Source: Trifolium pratense (Eukaryota; Streptophyta; Magnoliopsida; Fabales; Fabaceae). Taken from it: 64,000 bases of DNA. The stretch spans positions 19,506,866 through 19,570,865 of the forward strand of contig NC_060065.1 in the NCBI RefSeq assembly GCF_020283565.1. Reading direction: 5' to 3'. The notes under the pieces were generated by a model. That model saw nothing but the letters and a program-made list of their open reading frames with translations. It had not been told where the DNA came from and made no database searches. This document shows, in pieces, positions 11,247 through 21,499 of the stretch (its first letter is position 1; every line of letters begins with the position of its first letter). Both the position numbers and the translations under genes were made by a program.

Positions 11247-11435
11247 GAATAATGCTAGCAACACACTCTTTAACAAACACACTCCAACACACTCTCTTTT
11301 ATTGGTTGAAATTCACATGGATCCCATAAAAGTTATATGGGTCCACATTTTTTTATGGGACCCATATGAATTTCAACCAATAAAAGAGAGTGTGTTGGAG
11401 TGTGTTTGTTAAAGAGTGTGTTGCTAGCACTCCTC
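11247..11435. mobile_element. Mutator-type MITE (GCTAGCAACACACTC family), copy 1
   Basis: 189 bp, almost entirely two inverted arms starting GAATAATGCTAGCAACAC and GAGGAGTGCTAGCAACAC. A perfect 9-10-bp duplication (TTGTGTAAAA) flanks it at 11237-11246 and 11436-11445. It sits about 100 bp upstream of the carrier TATA box. A second copy in reverse orientation is at 34200-34550. Confidence 0.85.
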
Positions 11436-12497
11436 TTGTGTAAAAATATTAAAATAAGTTTTGTTTTTTTTTTTTTATTGAAAACTCAATTTGGTATTCT
11501 TGGCCTGATTTAATTCTGGACAAAAATAATACTTTCTCTATTTTTTTTTATATAGACAAAACATTAAGCCATTGAAAACTTACATATATAAAGTGGGTGA
11601 ATCGGAGTTCGAATTCCGATTATGGTGTCTGATTTATCAATTTCGATATTTCTATCGAATGAGGTAGAATTTATGAACTACTCCCTTTAGTTTTTATTAT
11701 TAAAAAAAAAAAAATTAAGTTATTAGGTTTGGTCTAGTGGTTAGGGGTTTAGGTAGTAGTATACTAGAGGTTCTGAGTTCGATTTTCAGTTCCATTGTAA
11801 ACAAAAAGGAAAAAAAAAATAGATTCATAAAATGTTCGATGCATTTGGTCTAATATGAACCAAATACATTAAATATTCTATAAATCTAAAAAATAAATTA
11901 TTTTTTATAATAAGGACCGAAGAAAGGACCACAATAGTTCTAAATATTATATATCAAGAACAAATTAGTTAATTTTTTTTTGTCAGGAAAAAACAACTAA
12001 AAACTATGTCATGATAAATGACATTCCTAACACATCAGTCGGTAAGGCCGAAGAGAGACAAGGTAAATGGATTATCTCCATTAAAAAATAAACTGAGGAA
12101 ATAAAGTGTGCATTTGAATCATTGGATCAAATACATGTGATAATATTTCAATTATAAAAAAATATAGAAAAGTGAACCAACGACCAAAAAGTAAAAATTG
12201 AGGAATTTTTTTTGAGAGAATCCTTTCTCGTTCATTCACCATTACAAGAGATTTTGAATGATTAGCGGTTAGCACCCAATTTAACAATCAAATTCACGCA
12301 AGAGTTTTCTTCCCGAAAAATGTGATGATTTGAAATTTTATGATTTGAAATTTTAAATCCTTAATCAAATAAGTTTTTTTTTTAACAAAAATCCTTGATC
12401 AAATAAGTTAGAAGGTTAGTTCTAAGAGGTTGGCATAATGAGGGAGTCTGGACACTTCCTTCAACATCTCTTTTGTTATAATAAATAAATCAAAGAC
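11436..12497. other. Intergenic DNA with a small tRNA-like SINE
   Basis: Mostly AT-rich and non-coding. Near 11590-11680 is another box B-like stretch (GAGTTCGAATTCC). The clearest unit is the SINE at 11717-11820, listed separately. Confidence 0.4.
11717..11820 (+). mobile_element. Short tRNA-derived SINE
   Basis: Box A-like GGTCTAGTGGTTAGGGG and box B-like GGTTCTGAGTTCGATTTTC are about 35 bases apart, followed by an A-rich tail. It matches the minus-strand copy at 25589-25673, which has a clear target duplication. Confidence 0.55.
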
Positions 12498-12500
12498 TTA

Positions 12501-12892
12501 GGGTGTGTTTGGAACAAGTGAAAGTTGAAGGAAAGATTCAAGAGAGGAAAGAAAGTTCCTTGGAAACCGTGCTTCCCTTGTTTGGTTTGTCTATGTACAG
12601 GGAAGGAAAGAAAGATTTTCGTGCGCCCCGCATCAAAAAGTTGATCCCCCCAAAATGGAGAGAAAACTTGCAGGAAGCATCGTTTTAATCAAAATGTCAC
12701 AAAAGCCCTTCTTATCTTGTAATAATATTAAAATGTTATGGGTAATAATGTCATTTTATTAAAAATAACACTTTCTTTCCTTTCATTTTCACTTGTACCA
12801 AACAACTTTAAAATCATCTTACTTTCTTTCTTTTAACAATCTTTCCTTCTACTTTATTTCCTTCAACTTTCCTTTCTCATCCAAACACACCA
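12501..12892. mobile_element. Tourist-like (PIF/Harbinger) MITE
   Basis: Inverted ends GGGTGTGTTTGGA and TGGTGTGTTTGGA, flanked by TTA at 12498-12500 and 12893-12895. The interior has inverted AAGGAAAG/CTTTCCTT tracts. The 61-codon frame inside is an accident of the element. Confidence 0.75.
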
Positions 12893-12986
12893 TTAGACTA
12901 GTGTGTCCTCCTAATGTTATTTTTGTCGGATATTAAATTGGGCCACAAAGTTTTTTTTTTTTTTAAAGATCAAGTTGGATTTTTAC

Positions 12987-13670
12987 TAGGGGTGTTTTCG
13001 GGTACGGGTGAATCGTTTAACCTGGTTAACCAACTCAACTCAATCTATATTTTACATGAACTCGTTCAAACCCAAAGTGGTTTGGTTCGGGTAATGGATT
13101 TATGAGATGAGATCCTCTCCATTTTCTATCATTCCATTTCTTCCATTACCAAAGTTTTTAAATGTTTTTTGGTGTATAAAAAGTATTTGGACCCACTTAA
13201 TATCACATTTATGCATTTATATTCCCAAAACTATATATTAATGGAGGAAAGGGAAAGAATGAGAAATGAAGAGGATCCTAACTCTGGATTTATGATCTAA
13301 ACCCATGAATCTAACTTGTTTGAAAAAATTATTATATTTTTTATTTTTATAATATAGTTTAAGATTTGTATGTGTTAAAATCTTAATTTCAAGTGTTTAA
13401 ATTTTAAATAGTAAAATTTAGTATAAATTTTTAAATTCTCATAAAATATAATGTCATATCTTTTTTTTTTTTACAAAAAATATTTAGAATTTTTAAATGT
13501 TATGACTTGTTGACCTAATCCGTTCCAACACACTCACCGCCGAGTTGGGATTTATTCGAGTTTGACATAACATATACAGATTTCACATCCAACTTAATCC
13601 AATTAACCTTGATCGGGTCGGATAACGGATTTGGCTAAAATCCACCAAATCCGACCCTCGAACATCCCTA
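12987..13670. mobile_element. hAT-like non-autonomous element
   Basis: Ends TAGGGGTGTTTTCGGG and, inverted, TAGGGATGTTCGAGGG. An 8-bp duplication ATTTTTAC/ATTTTTAG (one mismatch) lies at 12979-12986 and 13671-13678. It is CG-richer at the ends, carries no transposase, and is itself interrupted by a MITE at 13106-13285. Confidence 0.65.
13106..13285. mobile_element. MITE nested in the hAT-like element
   Basis: 180 bp with ends GATGAGATCCTCTCC and AGAGTTAGGATCCTCTTC. The 10-bp duplication GGATTTATGA (13096-13105 and 13286-13295) is perfect. Same family as 4175-4375. Confidence 0.7.
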
Positions 13671-13679
13671 ATTTTTAGT

Positions 13680-14170
13680 TTAGTTTTTAAAAGAAATTTT
13701 AGGAAGAAAGAATGGTGTGTCAATGCAAAGTAGGAAAAATCTTGAGAATCAAATACTAATAAATGGATTCGTTGTCAAATAGCCTAATGACTATAATTTT
13801 TTTTATGGGTATCTAGTGACTATAATTTCATCTCTAAGACGAATAAGTAGAGTGTCCAACATTCAAATCTCAACCTCTACATATAGTAAATCACGATTGT
13901 CTAACCTATGTAAAAAAAAAACGATATGCATTATGTTATGGTCAGTTTGTTAATAAAAGATTTTTAAAGCTAAAAAAAATGTGTCTGTTGCTAAAAAAAA
14001 AATCAAAGATATTGTTGGTATTATGAAAAGTTCACACCAAAACTCAGATATTCTCTTTATATATAGTATAGATATAAATATATAACATTAGTAATGTTTT
14101 TAGAAAAAAAAAAAAAAGGGTTAGAATGATTTTTGTTTTGACAAAGGGTTAGAATGATTAATTACTCAAT
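13680..14170. other. Intergenic DNA
   Basis: AT-rich. Near 14119-14160 the phrase GGGTTAGAATGATT is duplicated directly. No gene was seen. Confidence 0.4.
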
Positions 14171-14298
14171 ACTAGTCCCACACCCGTGCGATGCACGGGT
14201 GTTATACGGTATTTTATATTATAATGTTGAAAAATCATTCGTATAAATTGAAACAATAAGTATTATGAAAATTATAATAATAATATCAACAACAACAA

Positions 14299-14300
<2 letters not shown>

Positions 14301-14333
<33 letters not shown>
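14301..14333. repeat. (AAT)n microsatellite
   Basis: About eleven AAT units. A similar tract is at 17548-17580. Confidence 0.9.
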
Positions 14334-14335
<2 letters not shown>

Positions 14336-14515
14336 GTGATGTAAATATAAGATAGATATTAAAGATGTGTTTATACATTTCGAAAAGATTACAATGGATC
14401 CTATTGCATCTACCAAAATAAGTTGGTAATCCATAAATTGTCATGTCACTATGAAATCGGTTTGTGGTCATACTCATACATTGTGGTTAGATTAATGGTT
14501 GCACAACTATCTAGG

Positions 14516-14519
<4 letters not shown>

Positions 14520-14577
<58 letters not shown>
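14520..14577. repeat. (TA)n tract of the Helitron 5' end
   Basis: About 29 TA units next to the conserved CAACTATCTAGGAATT. Further TA tracts at 14760-14817 and 16957-16992 look like the same tract split by two insertions. Confidence 0.85.
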
Positions 14578-14580
<3 letters not shown>

Positions 14581-14757
14581 TTTAATTGTTGTGCACCGTC
14601 GGTGTAAATTTTTTTTACACATACATCCAATGACGCGTTGTCACATCATTTAATGAATGTGACACATCAAGTGTTTTTAATGACCATACATGATGTGTCG
14701 GTATATTATTGGACGAATGTGCAAAATAATTTTACACCGACGGTGCATATAAATTAA

Positions 14758-14760
<3 letters not shown>
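14578..14760. mobile_element. MITE with CACCGTCGGTGTAAA ends
   Basis: Inverted arms: left TTGTGCACCGTCGGTGTAAA, right inverted ATATGCACCGTCGGTGTAAA, each continuing with ACACAT or CACATT and then TCCAAT. Inserted in a TA tract, so the target duplication cannot be read. Confidence 0.65.
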
Positions 14761-14819
<59 letters not shown>

Positions 14820-15141
14820 GGGCTGCTAATTTAGACCCAGTTGGGTCTAAATTAGCAAGGTGCACCTTTTGAGTTGGACAAAAATACCCATTTTTTAATT
14901 TTTTGGAAGAATAGAGCAACAGGGGCATTTCTGTAATTTTATGCAACAGTACACGCGCCCCCACTTCTTTTTCCCCCCCCCAGGACACGTGGCAGCTTCT
15001 CATTTGACAAAAATCACGCGCGTGCATGACACGCGCCGACAGGTGCGCGTGGTGGACAGGATTCCGCGGAGAGAGAAACCTTTTTGAAAAAGGCAGACAC
15101 GTGTCACGCTATTATTGGGTCTGCGTGATTTTTTTCATTTT

Positions 15142-15420
15142 ATACTTTAAACTCGATTATTTCGTCGTAAATTAATTTTTTATTTTTTAATTTTTATACC
15201 AAAATTCATAATTTTTTTTTCTCTACAAATAGAGACTTGGTTCGTTTGATTTGGACACCGAAAAAAAAACGCGATTTTTCACTACTTTAAACTCGATTAT
15301 TTCGTCGTAAATTAATTTTTTATTTTTTATTTTTTATACCAAAATTCATAATTTTTTTTTCTCTACAAATAGAGACTTGGTTCGTTTGATTTGGACACAG
15401 AAAAAAAAACCCAATTTTTC
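15142..15420 (+). repeat. Two direct 140-bp repeats carrying a TATA-like promoter block
   Basis: The period is 140 bases (ACTCGATTATTTCG at 15151 and 15291). Each unit ends in CTACAAATAGAGACTTGG then TTCGTTTGATTTGGACAC. The same block is seen on the minus strand at 5413-5456 with a better TATA. Confidence 0.75.
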
Positions 15421-15440
15421 ACTACCTTAATCTCATCAAA

Positions 15441-16138
15441 TAACTAATAATCAACTTACTGAAACCATTCTACCAGCAAAATGGTTTCAGATTACAACTC
15501 TCTGAAACCATTGTACCAGATAAATGGTTTCAGAAGCAAACACAATTAATAAATTACTCACTGAAACCATTCTACCAGTAAAATGGTTTCAGAATACAAC
15601 TATGTGCAACCATTCTACAAGCTAAATGGTTTCAGAAGCAAATAACTAATAATCAACTTACTGAAACCATTCTACCAGCAAAATGGTTTCAGATTACAAC
15701 TCTGAAACCATTGTACCAGATAAATGGTTTCAGAAGCAAACACAATTAATAAATTACTCACTGAAACCATTCTACCAGTAAAATGGTTTCAGAATACAAC
15801 TATGTGCAACCATTCTACAAGCTAAATGGTTTCAGAAGCAAATAACTAATAATCAACTTACTGAAACCATTCTACCAGCAAAATGGTTTCAGATTACAAC
15901 TCTCTGAAACCATTCTACCAGATAAATGGTTTCAGAAGCAAACACAATTAATAAATTACTCACTGAAACCATTCTACCAGTAAAATGGTTTCAGAATACA
16001 ACTATGTGCAACCATTCTACAAGCTAAATGGTTTCAGAAGCAAATAACTAGTAATCAACTTACTGAAACCATTCTACCAGCAAAATGGTTTCAGATTACA
16101 ACTCTCTGAAACCATTCTACCATATAAATGGTTTCAGA
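15441..16138. repeat. Tandem array of 14 short hairpins in 202-bp higher-order units
   Basis: Higher-order units begin at 15441, 15643, 15843 and 16045 (periods 202, 200, 202; the last is partial). Each full unit has four related ~50-bp subunits. Three have the form CTGAAACCATT-N10-AATGGTTTCAG, a perfect 11-bp inverted repeat; the fourth has a degraded left arm (GTGCAACCATT). Spacers are AT-rich. There are 3 x 4 + 2 hairpins. The even period implies recent unequal exchange. Confidence 0.85.
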
Positions 16139-16139
16139 A

Positions 16140-16545
16140 GGATTTCGGTGTCCAAATCAAACGAACCAAGTCTCTATTTGTAGGAAAAAAAAAATTATGA
16201 ATTTTGGTATAAAAAATAAAAAATAAAAAATTAATTTACGACGAAATAATCGAGTTTAAAGTAGTGAAAAATCGCGTTTTTTTTTTCGGTGTCCAAATCA
16301 AACGAACCAAGTCTCTATTTGTAGAGAAAAAAAAATTATGAATTTTGGTATAAAAAATAAAAAATAAAAAATTAATTTACGACGAAATAATCGAGTTTAA
16401 AGTAGTGAAAAATCGCGTTTTTTTTTCGGTGTCCAAATCAAACGAACCAAGTCTCTATTTGTAGAGAAAAAAAAATTATGAATTTTGGTATAAAAATTAA
16501 AAAATAAAAAATTAATTTACGACGAAATAATCGAGTTTAAAGCAT
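16140..16545 (-). repeat. Three inverted copies of the 140-bp promoter-like repeat
   Basis: Inverted relative to 15142-15420, with periods of 141 and 140 (ATCGAGTTTAAA at 16249, 16390 and 16530). Each holds the TATTTGTAG form of the TATA-like block. One arm having three copies and the other two shows unequal expansion. Confidence 0.75.
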
Positions 16546-16953
16546 AAAATGGAAAAAAATCAGGCAGACCCAGTCATATGCTGACACGTGGCTGCCTTTT
16601 TCAAAAGTAAAATTTTCTCTCTCCAGCTTATAATCTAGTGTGGCGCAGACATGATGGTAGGATGATCTGGGCTGTCTGATCAATCAGACAGCCTTAATGA
16701 GATCACATCTTGGCTGTCTGATGGAAATCAACGGTCTGTAACCATGGTCCTTCCGTACGCGCGCGACACTGGATCCACGTCTATTAATTTTTAAGAAGGT
16801 GGGGGCGCGTGTCTTTATTTTTTTTTTTATGTAAAATTACAGAAATGCCCCTGTTGCTCTATTCTTTCAAAAATTAAAAGAATGGGTATTTTGGTCCAAC
16901 TCAAAAGGTGCACCTTGCTAACTTAGACCTAACTAGGGTCTAAGTTAGAAAAC

Positions 16954-16994
<41 letters not shown>

Positions 16995-17539
16995 TGTTTA
17001 TACATTTAAAAAACTTATTTATACATCACATTTGAAGTTACTTTGATATATTCTTCATTAACATTGATTAACAATATCTTTAATTCATTCTTCAAAATAA
17101 CTATGGAAATGACAACATATAATTGACCACGGAAAACAATCGATGTTGAAACATAAGTTTTTATTTATATTATAAATCTCATTGAAGGATTCTGAGTTGG
17201 ATAAACTACTTCATTATATCTTACCAAAAAACTACTGTATTATCGAATTTGACATTTATATTAATTTGAAACTTATTGGAGCAAAGATAAACCAACTTAA
17301 CTCATACTCAAATATCGAATATGATAAAAATCATACGGGGCATAACAACCATTAGTAAATTTTATTTTATCTATTTTGTTTTACTAACATTAGAAAGTAG
17401 TACTGACAATCGACCAACTCTTTATATTTACAAAGATTAGACAAAATATTATTAGCAAAAACATTAATTTTTTTGAAAAAAAAAAATAAAAAATACACAA
17501 AATAATAAAATGAACAAAAAAATTTAAAATGAATAATAA

Positions 17540-17547
17540 CCCAAAAC

Positions 17548-17580
<33 letters not shown>

Positions 17581-17691
17581 TACAATTAGTACCCCACATT
17601 AAATGGATGTAAGTGGATGATGTGGCTAAATGAAAGGTTTTCATTGTTTTATGGATTAGAGTTTAGATAGACAATTTCACAACTATCTAGG

Positions 17692-17772
<81 letters not shown>
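17540..17772 (-). mobile_element. Second Helitron-like 5' end fragment
   Basis: Shares with 14480-14577 the sequence CACAACTATCTAGGATT followed by a long (TA)n tract (17696-17770) ending GA|T, i.e. TC at the minus-strand 5' end. No hairpin plus CTAG end was found to the left, so it looks truncated. Confidence 0.4.
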
Positions 17773-19460
17773 TTTGACACTGTCGCTTAACACTTTGGAT
17801 GTTCCATGTATTCATGGCACTGGAGTATTATTGCTTGCAATAGAGATTTACCGGAAAAAGCAAAAAAAAGTTTACCCTTTGTTCGTAAGACAATTTTGTA
17901 TTTTAAACTGAATGAATATTTGTGTAATTAGATGCATTTAATTGTTCAATATTTGCCGTTAAAAGTAATTTTTAAACTAGAAAAATTTCGGAAACCACAT
18001 TCTGAAGTTTTTTCGCAAGGACAAAAATGAAATTTTGGAGGAAAAAGAGAGTCTTGGAAGGAGGGGGGTGAGAATTTTTCTTCTCAAATTCTTGATATTT
18101 TTAGGCCTCTTAAGATGTGGGCTAGGCCCAAAATTATAGACCTTATGTGATTAATAGCTTGGAAGTTTCTCTTTAGAACCCTTTCAAATGCTCATTGGCC
18201 TCCCAAGTCCCAAAATTTATACTAGGGACTATATAATAATGGGACTAGAGAGCTATTTTTAAAAAGCTCTATTGTCATAGTATTTCAACTTCAACAATTA
18301 ATTCTGTCAAAAAATAAAAATAAAAACAAAAAACTTCAACAATTAATTGGACTATACTTACCAATTGGGCTACATGGATATTGGGCCCAACATTCAGCTT
18401 TTGATTTGCTGCGGATCAATGATTGTTGTCCTTAGATTAAAATATTAAAATTGCATAGTAAAACACTTATTATACCACCTCGAAAGTGCTATGGATTTTA
18501 TATTTTATTTGTATAAAACTTATTCAATTGTAGCTAAATTATATTTTGTGAGAAATATATAGTGTAACATCAACTTTTATGTATTGTTGACTGTTTCTAC
18601 AAATGGATAGAGTTTTTTTATCATAATTTGTCCTCACTCACACAGTTTATTATCCAAAGAGTACTTTAAGTCAAGTATGATTAATTGTGATATTAGTTTT
18701 TGTTATATAGGCTACAAAAATGAAGATATATTTTATTGGTATAGGCTGTACAACTAAATTCTTATAAGTTTTTCCTTCAACCTTAAAGACTCATATTTGC
18801 ACGATCTCAAAATTTCTCTAATTTTGATGTGAATTCAGTTCATTCATCTATCTTTCTTCACTTACAAATTGTAAAACCTGTTCATTATCCATAATCGTTC
18901 AGCAGCCAATTACTCTTTACACTCTTCAGTCTTAGACGTCACAAATAGATCTTAACAATAAATTTGGCTGAGTCAACTAAAAAATTTGCACTCCAATTTT
19001 CCTAATATTTCATTTTGTGAAGTTGTTTAATTTTTAATAAGCCAGACAAAAACCTTTTTATTTTTGACATTTTCATAATATTATTTTCATTGTGCTTTTT
19101 TTAAAAATTAATTAACCCTTTTTTTGTCGTAAAACAAGTTCTCATGACATCAGTAGAGCTGAAATCAATTCGGTTCGATAAGAATTGAATCATCTTGATA
19201 TTCGACGAAGTTTGCCACAAATACTTTTTTCAGCTCGATTAAAATCTACAAACAACTCAGTTCAGATTAATAGTTCAAACTCGATTTACCTCAATAGCAA
19301 AAATCACATGACAAAAAGAGTAAAAAAAAAAAAAAAAACTAAAAGAACAACCTGCGATCCTTTAAATCATTCAATCTAAAAAATTAACTAAAAGCCATAT
19401 AATTTACATTACCCCAATGATCAATTTTTTTAGAAAGAAGATTTTTCATAACTGCCACTT
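17773..19460. other. Gene-free intergenic DNA
   Basis: AT-rich. A 16-bp direct repeat ACTTCAACAATTAATT flanks an A-rich stretch near 18289-18350. Degenerate ATTCGGTTCGAT-type repeat DNA is at 19160-19290. No gene was seen. Confidence 0.4.
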
Positions 19461-19471
19461 ATGTTTGTTGG

Positions 19472-19870
19472 CAAGTCTAACATGCACAAGTTACTCATGT
19501 TGTGCACGGTGCACAGGTTCCGAATAACATTATAACGAATACAAATTTTATAAAATCGACCGTTGGATTGAAAGATTATATCATATAGATCATCCATATA
19601 AAAATTTAGAAAATTTGAAAATTATTTGATATGTTATTGAGACCCATCAAAATTAATGGTTTATGAGATTTTATTAAATACCGTTAATTTTGATGAGTCT
19701 CAATAACATATCAAATGATTTTCAATTTTTCTAAAAATTTCTATGGACGATCTATATGATATAATCTATCAATCCAACGATCGATTTTGTAAAATTCGTA
19801 TTCGTTATAATGTTATTCGAGACTTGTGCACCATACACAACATGAGTAACTTGTTCTCGTTAGAAAAAAC
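19472..19870. mobile_element. Palindromic MULE-like MITE
   Basis: A near-complete palindrome: outer arms share ACAAGTTACTCATG, inner arms share ATATCAAATGATTTTC-type sequence around GATTTTATTAAATACC. The flanking duplication ATGTTTGTTGG lies at 19461-19471 and 19871-19881. The interior is related to the element at 38458-38855, but the tips differ. Confidence 0.7.
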
Positions 19871-19990
19871 ATGTTTGTTGGTGCACTCTATGTCTCTATA
19901 TATAGGAGATGAAGAAATGTAAGGAAGTATATTTACTAATCTGGGACTTGAATAGTAGAATTGGAGGCAATTTTTGTGTGAGATTTCTAA

Positions 19991-20364
19991 GGGTGTGTTT
20001 GGTAACACAAATAAGCTAGTTTATAGCTTATTCTATGAGCTTATAAGCTTGTTTCGAAAAATTAGAGGTGTTTGGTAATAAGCTTTTTTTACTAGCTTAT
20101 AGTTTTTTTTCAGATGTTATTTCAAGTAGCGTTTGAGCTTATAGCTTTTTACACTTTATTCCATTTTTACCCTTTAATTTAATAACTACCCCTCTAAAAA
20201 ATAAACTACCCACTATCAATTATGTCATTTTATATTTATTAACCACTTCAAAAGCTAATTTTACCAAACACTTTAATTTCAATTAGCTAGCTTTTCAGCT
20301 ATCAGTTATAAGCAAGCTTTTCAGCTATCAGCTAGCTTATAGCTTATTTTTATCAAACAGACCC
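19991..20364. mobile_element. Tourist-like MITE
   Basis: Ends GGGTGTGTTTGGTAA and, inverted, GGGTCTGTTTGATAA, with TAA on both sides (19988-19990 and 20365-20367). The interior repeats AGCTTATA and AGCTAGCTT words. No ORF. Confidence 0.8.
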
Positions 20365-20452
20365 TAAGTGTTGGATTTAACTAATTAATAGCCACCTTTA
20401 ACCAATAATATAACACTTAAAACAACTTTACCTTCGTGGTATTTATAAGAAG

Positions 20453-20633
20453 GGTCATGCTAAACAGTGCCTCGAACACTTGTTAAGCATACTAAAAAAA
20501 GAAATCAAAAGATAAAGTTAATGCTAAATACATGACTATTATGTTTTTAATATATTAAATGCACAAAATTTGAGGTAAAACTTCCATATTGGTATGCTTA
20601 ACTAGTACCCCGGGGCACTGTTTAGCATTTTCC
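20453..20633. mobile_element. Mutator-type MITE with perfect 9-bp TSD
   Basis: Ends GGTCATGCTAAACAGTGCC and, inverted, GGAAAATGCTAAACAGTGCC. The duplication TATAAGAAG is at 20444-20452 and 20634-20642. Confidence 0.8.
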
Positions 20634-20686
20634 TATAAGAAGGTCGACAATACTTTCTAGCTTTCATATGACACTAGTTTAATTTT

Positions 20687-20837
20687 TTTTTTCTTTCACC
20701 ACAAGTTAAAATTGATTCGGGGGTCAGTTCTGACATCAAGTGGTTTCAGTCCCTCCCGGTCGTAGTTGTGGGGGATTGAACTGCAGTCCTCTCTATAAAA
20801 TTCAGCGTCAATCACCAATAAACCAACTAACGATTAG
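20687..20837 (-). mobile_element. tRNA-derived SINE (GATTGACGCTGAATTT family), copy 1
   Basis: On minus: CGTTAGTTGGTTTATTGG (box A region), GCAGTTCAATCCCCC (box B region), and a GTGGTGAAAG-A-rich tail. The 18-bp duplication TGACAYTAGTTTAATTTT (20669-20686 and 20838-20855) has one mismatch. Other copies: 25098-25270 and 30408-30578. Confidence 0.8.
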
Positions 20838-21096
20838 TGACATTAGTTTAATTTTAAAAGGGAACTTATAACACAAAATATTGTCACCAAACAAATTGAA
20901 CTATAGCTTAAGTTGAACCCATTTACTTTACGGACTTAATTTTTGTGTTCAAGTTCGACTCATTTAATTTATGAACTAAATTTAACGAATTAACTATCAA
21001 ATTGAATCTCAAACTATTTTTGAGTTGATCAGATTCATTGTCAACTTAACTAAAGAAAAATAATTTGGAAGTTATTATGTTTCTTTATTACTTTTA

Positions 21097-21489
21097 AGGT
21101 AAATTCTAATATGAACCACTTATTCAAGTGGTCTATCGTGGACCACTACTAAAAATATTTAAAATATTACTAACGACATACGTTGTTTAAAAATCTAAGT
21201 TAATGGTCATTCTTATTTTTATGATTGAAATAATAACTTAATTGATACCAATTTGATTAAAACAACATATATTAATAAAGACTCCGTAAAAAAAAAAACA
21301 TATATTAATAAAGATGTAACGCATATTGAATTGACGTTGATAATAATGTTATTTTTCAGCCATAAAAACGAAGAGAGTCGTAATTTTTTACTTTTAAAGA
21401 GTATTATCGACAGTCATTATAATTTGTGATAATTTTAAACATTAATCTATGATGGACCACTGGTAAAACTTGTCTACCGTAGCATTAAC
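21097..21489. mobile_element. MULE-like MITE with 9-bp TSD
   Basis: The inverted arms share CCAGTGGTCCATCATAG-type sequence (left CAAGTGGTCTATCGTGG). The duplication TTACTTTTA is at 21088-21096 and 21490-21498. The arms are diverged. Confidence 0.55.
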
Positions 21490-21499
21490 TTACTTTTAG

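Larger units (their letters stand above)
14818..16956. mobile_element. 2.1-kb foldback/TIR transposon with internal hairpin array
   Basis: Ends GGGGGCTGCTAATTTAGACC and, inverted, GGGGTTTTCTAACTTAGACC, continuing through AAGGTGCACCTTTTGAGTTG. Outer arms of about 150 bp match. Middle arms differ and are GC-rich, with ACACGTG boxes on both sides. Inner arms consist of 140-bp direct repeats (two on the left, three inverted on the right). The centre is the tandem array at 15441-16138. No ORF above background is present. It sits in a TA tract, so the duplication is unreadable; superfamily is uncertain, and the shared promoter-like block suggests a PIF/Harbinger relationship. Confidence 0.7.
14172..16994 (-). 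mobile_element. Short non-autonomous Helitron split by nested insertions
   Basis: Read on minus, the 3' end shows the hairpin CACCCGTGC-ATC-GCACGGGTG (14201-14181), a TGGGA spacer, then CTAG (14175-14172) followed by T. The 5' end TC(TA)n lies at 16994 preceded by A, so the pair fits the A|T target of Helitrons. The real Helitron DNA is only about 440 bp (14172-14577 plus 16957-16994); its TA tract was entered by a MITE and by a 2.1-kb foldback element. It encodes no RepHel. Confidence 0.55.

Noticed and set aside
12503..12688. 61-codon frame
   Set aside because: Lies wholly within a Tourist-like MITE.
14423..15027. ORFs with poly-YI or poly-IY stretches (also 32364-32660)
   Set aside because: They read through (TA)n microsatellites; no other coding signal.
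15441..16138. CRISPR-like appearance of repeats and spacers
   Set aside because: Plant nuclear context; the 'spacers' are themselves repeated every 202 bp and the whole lies inside a transposon.
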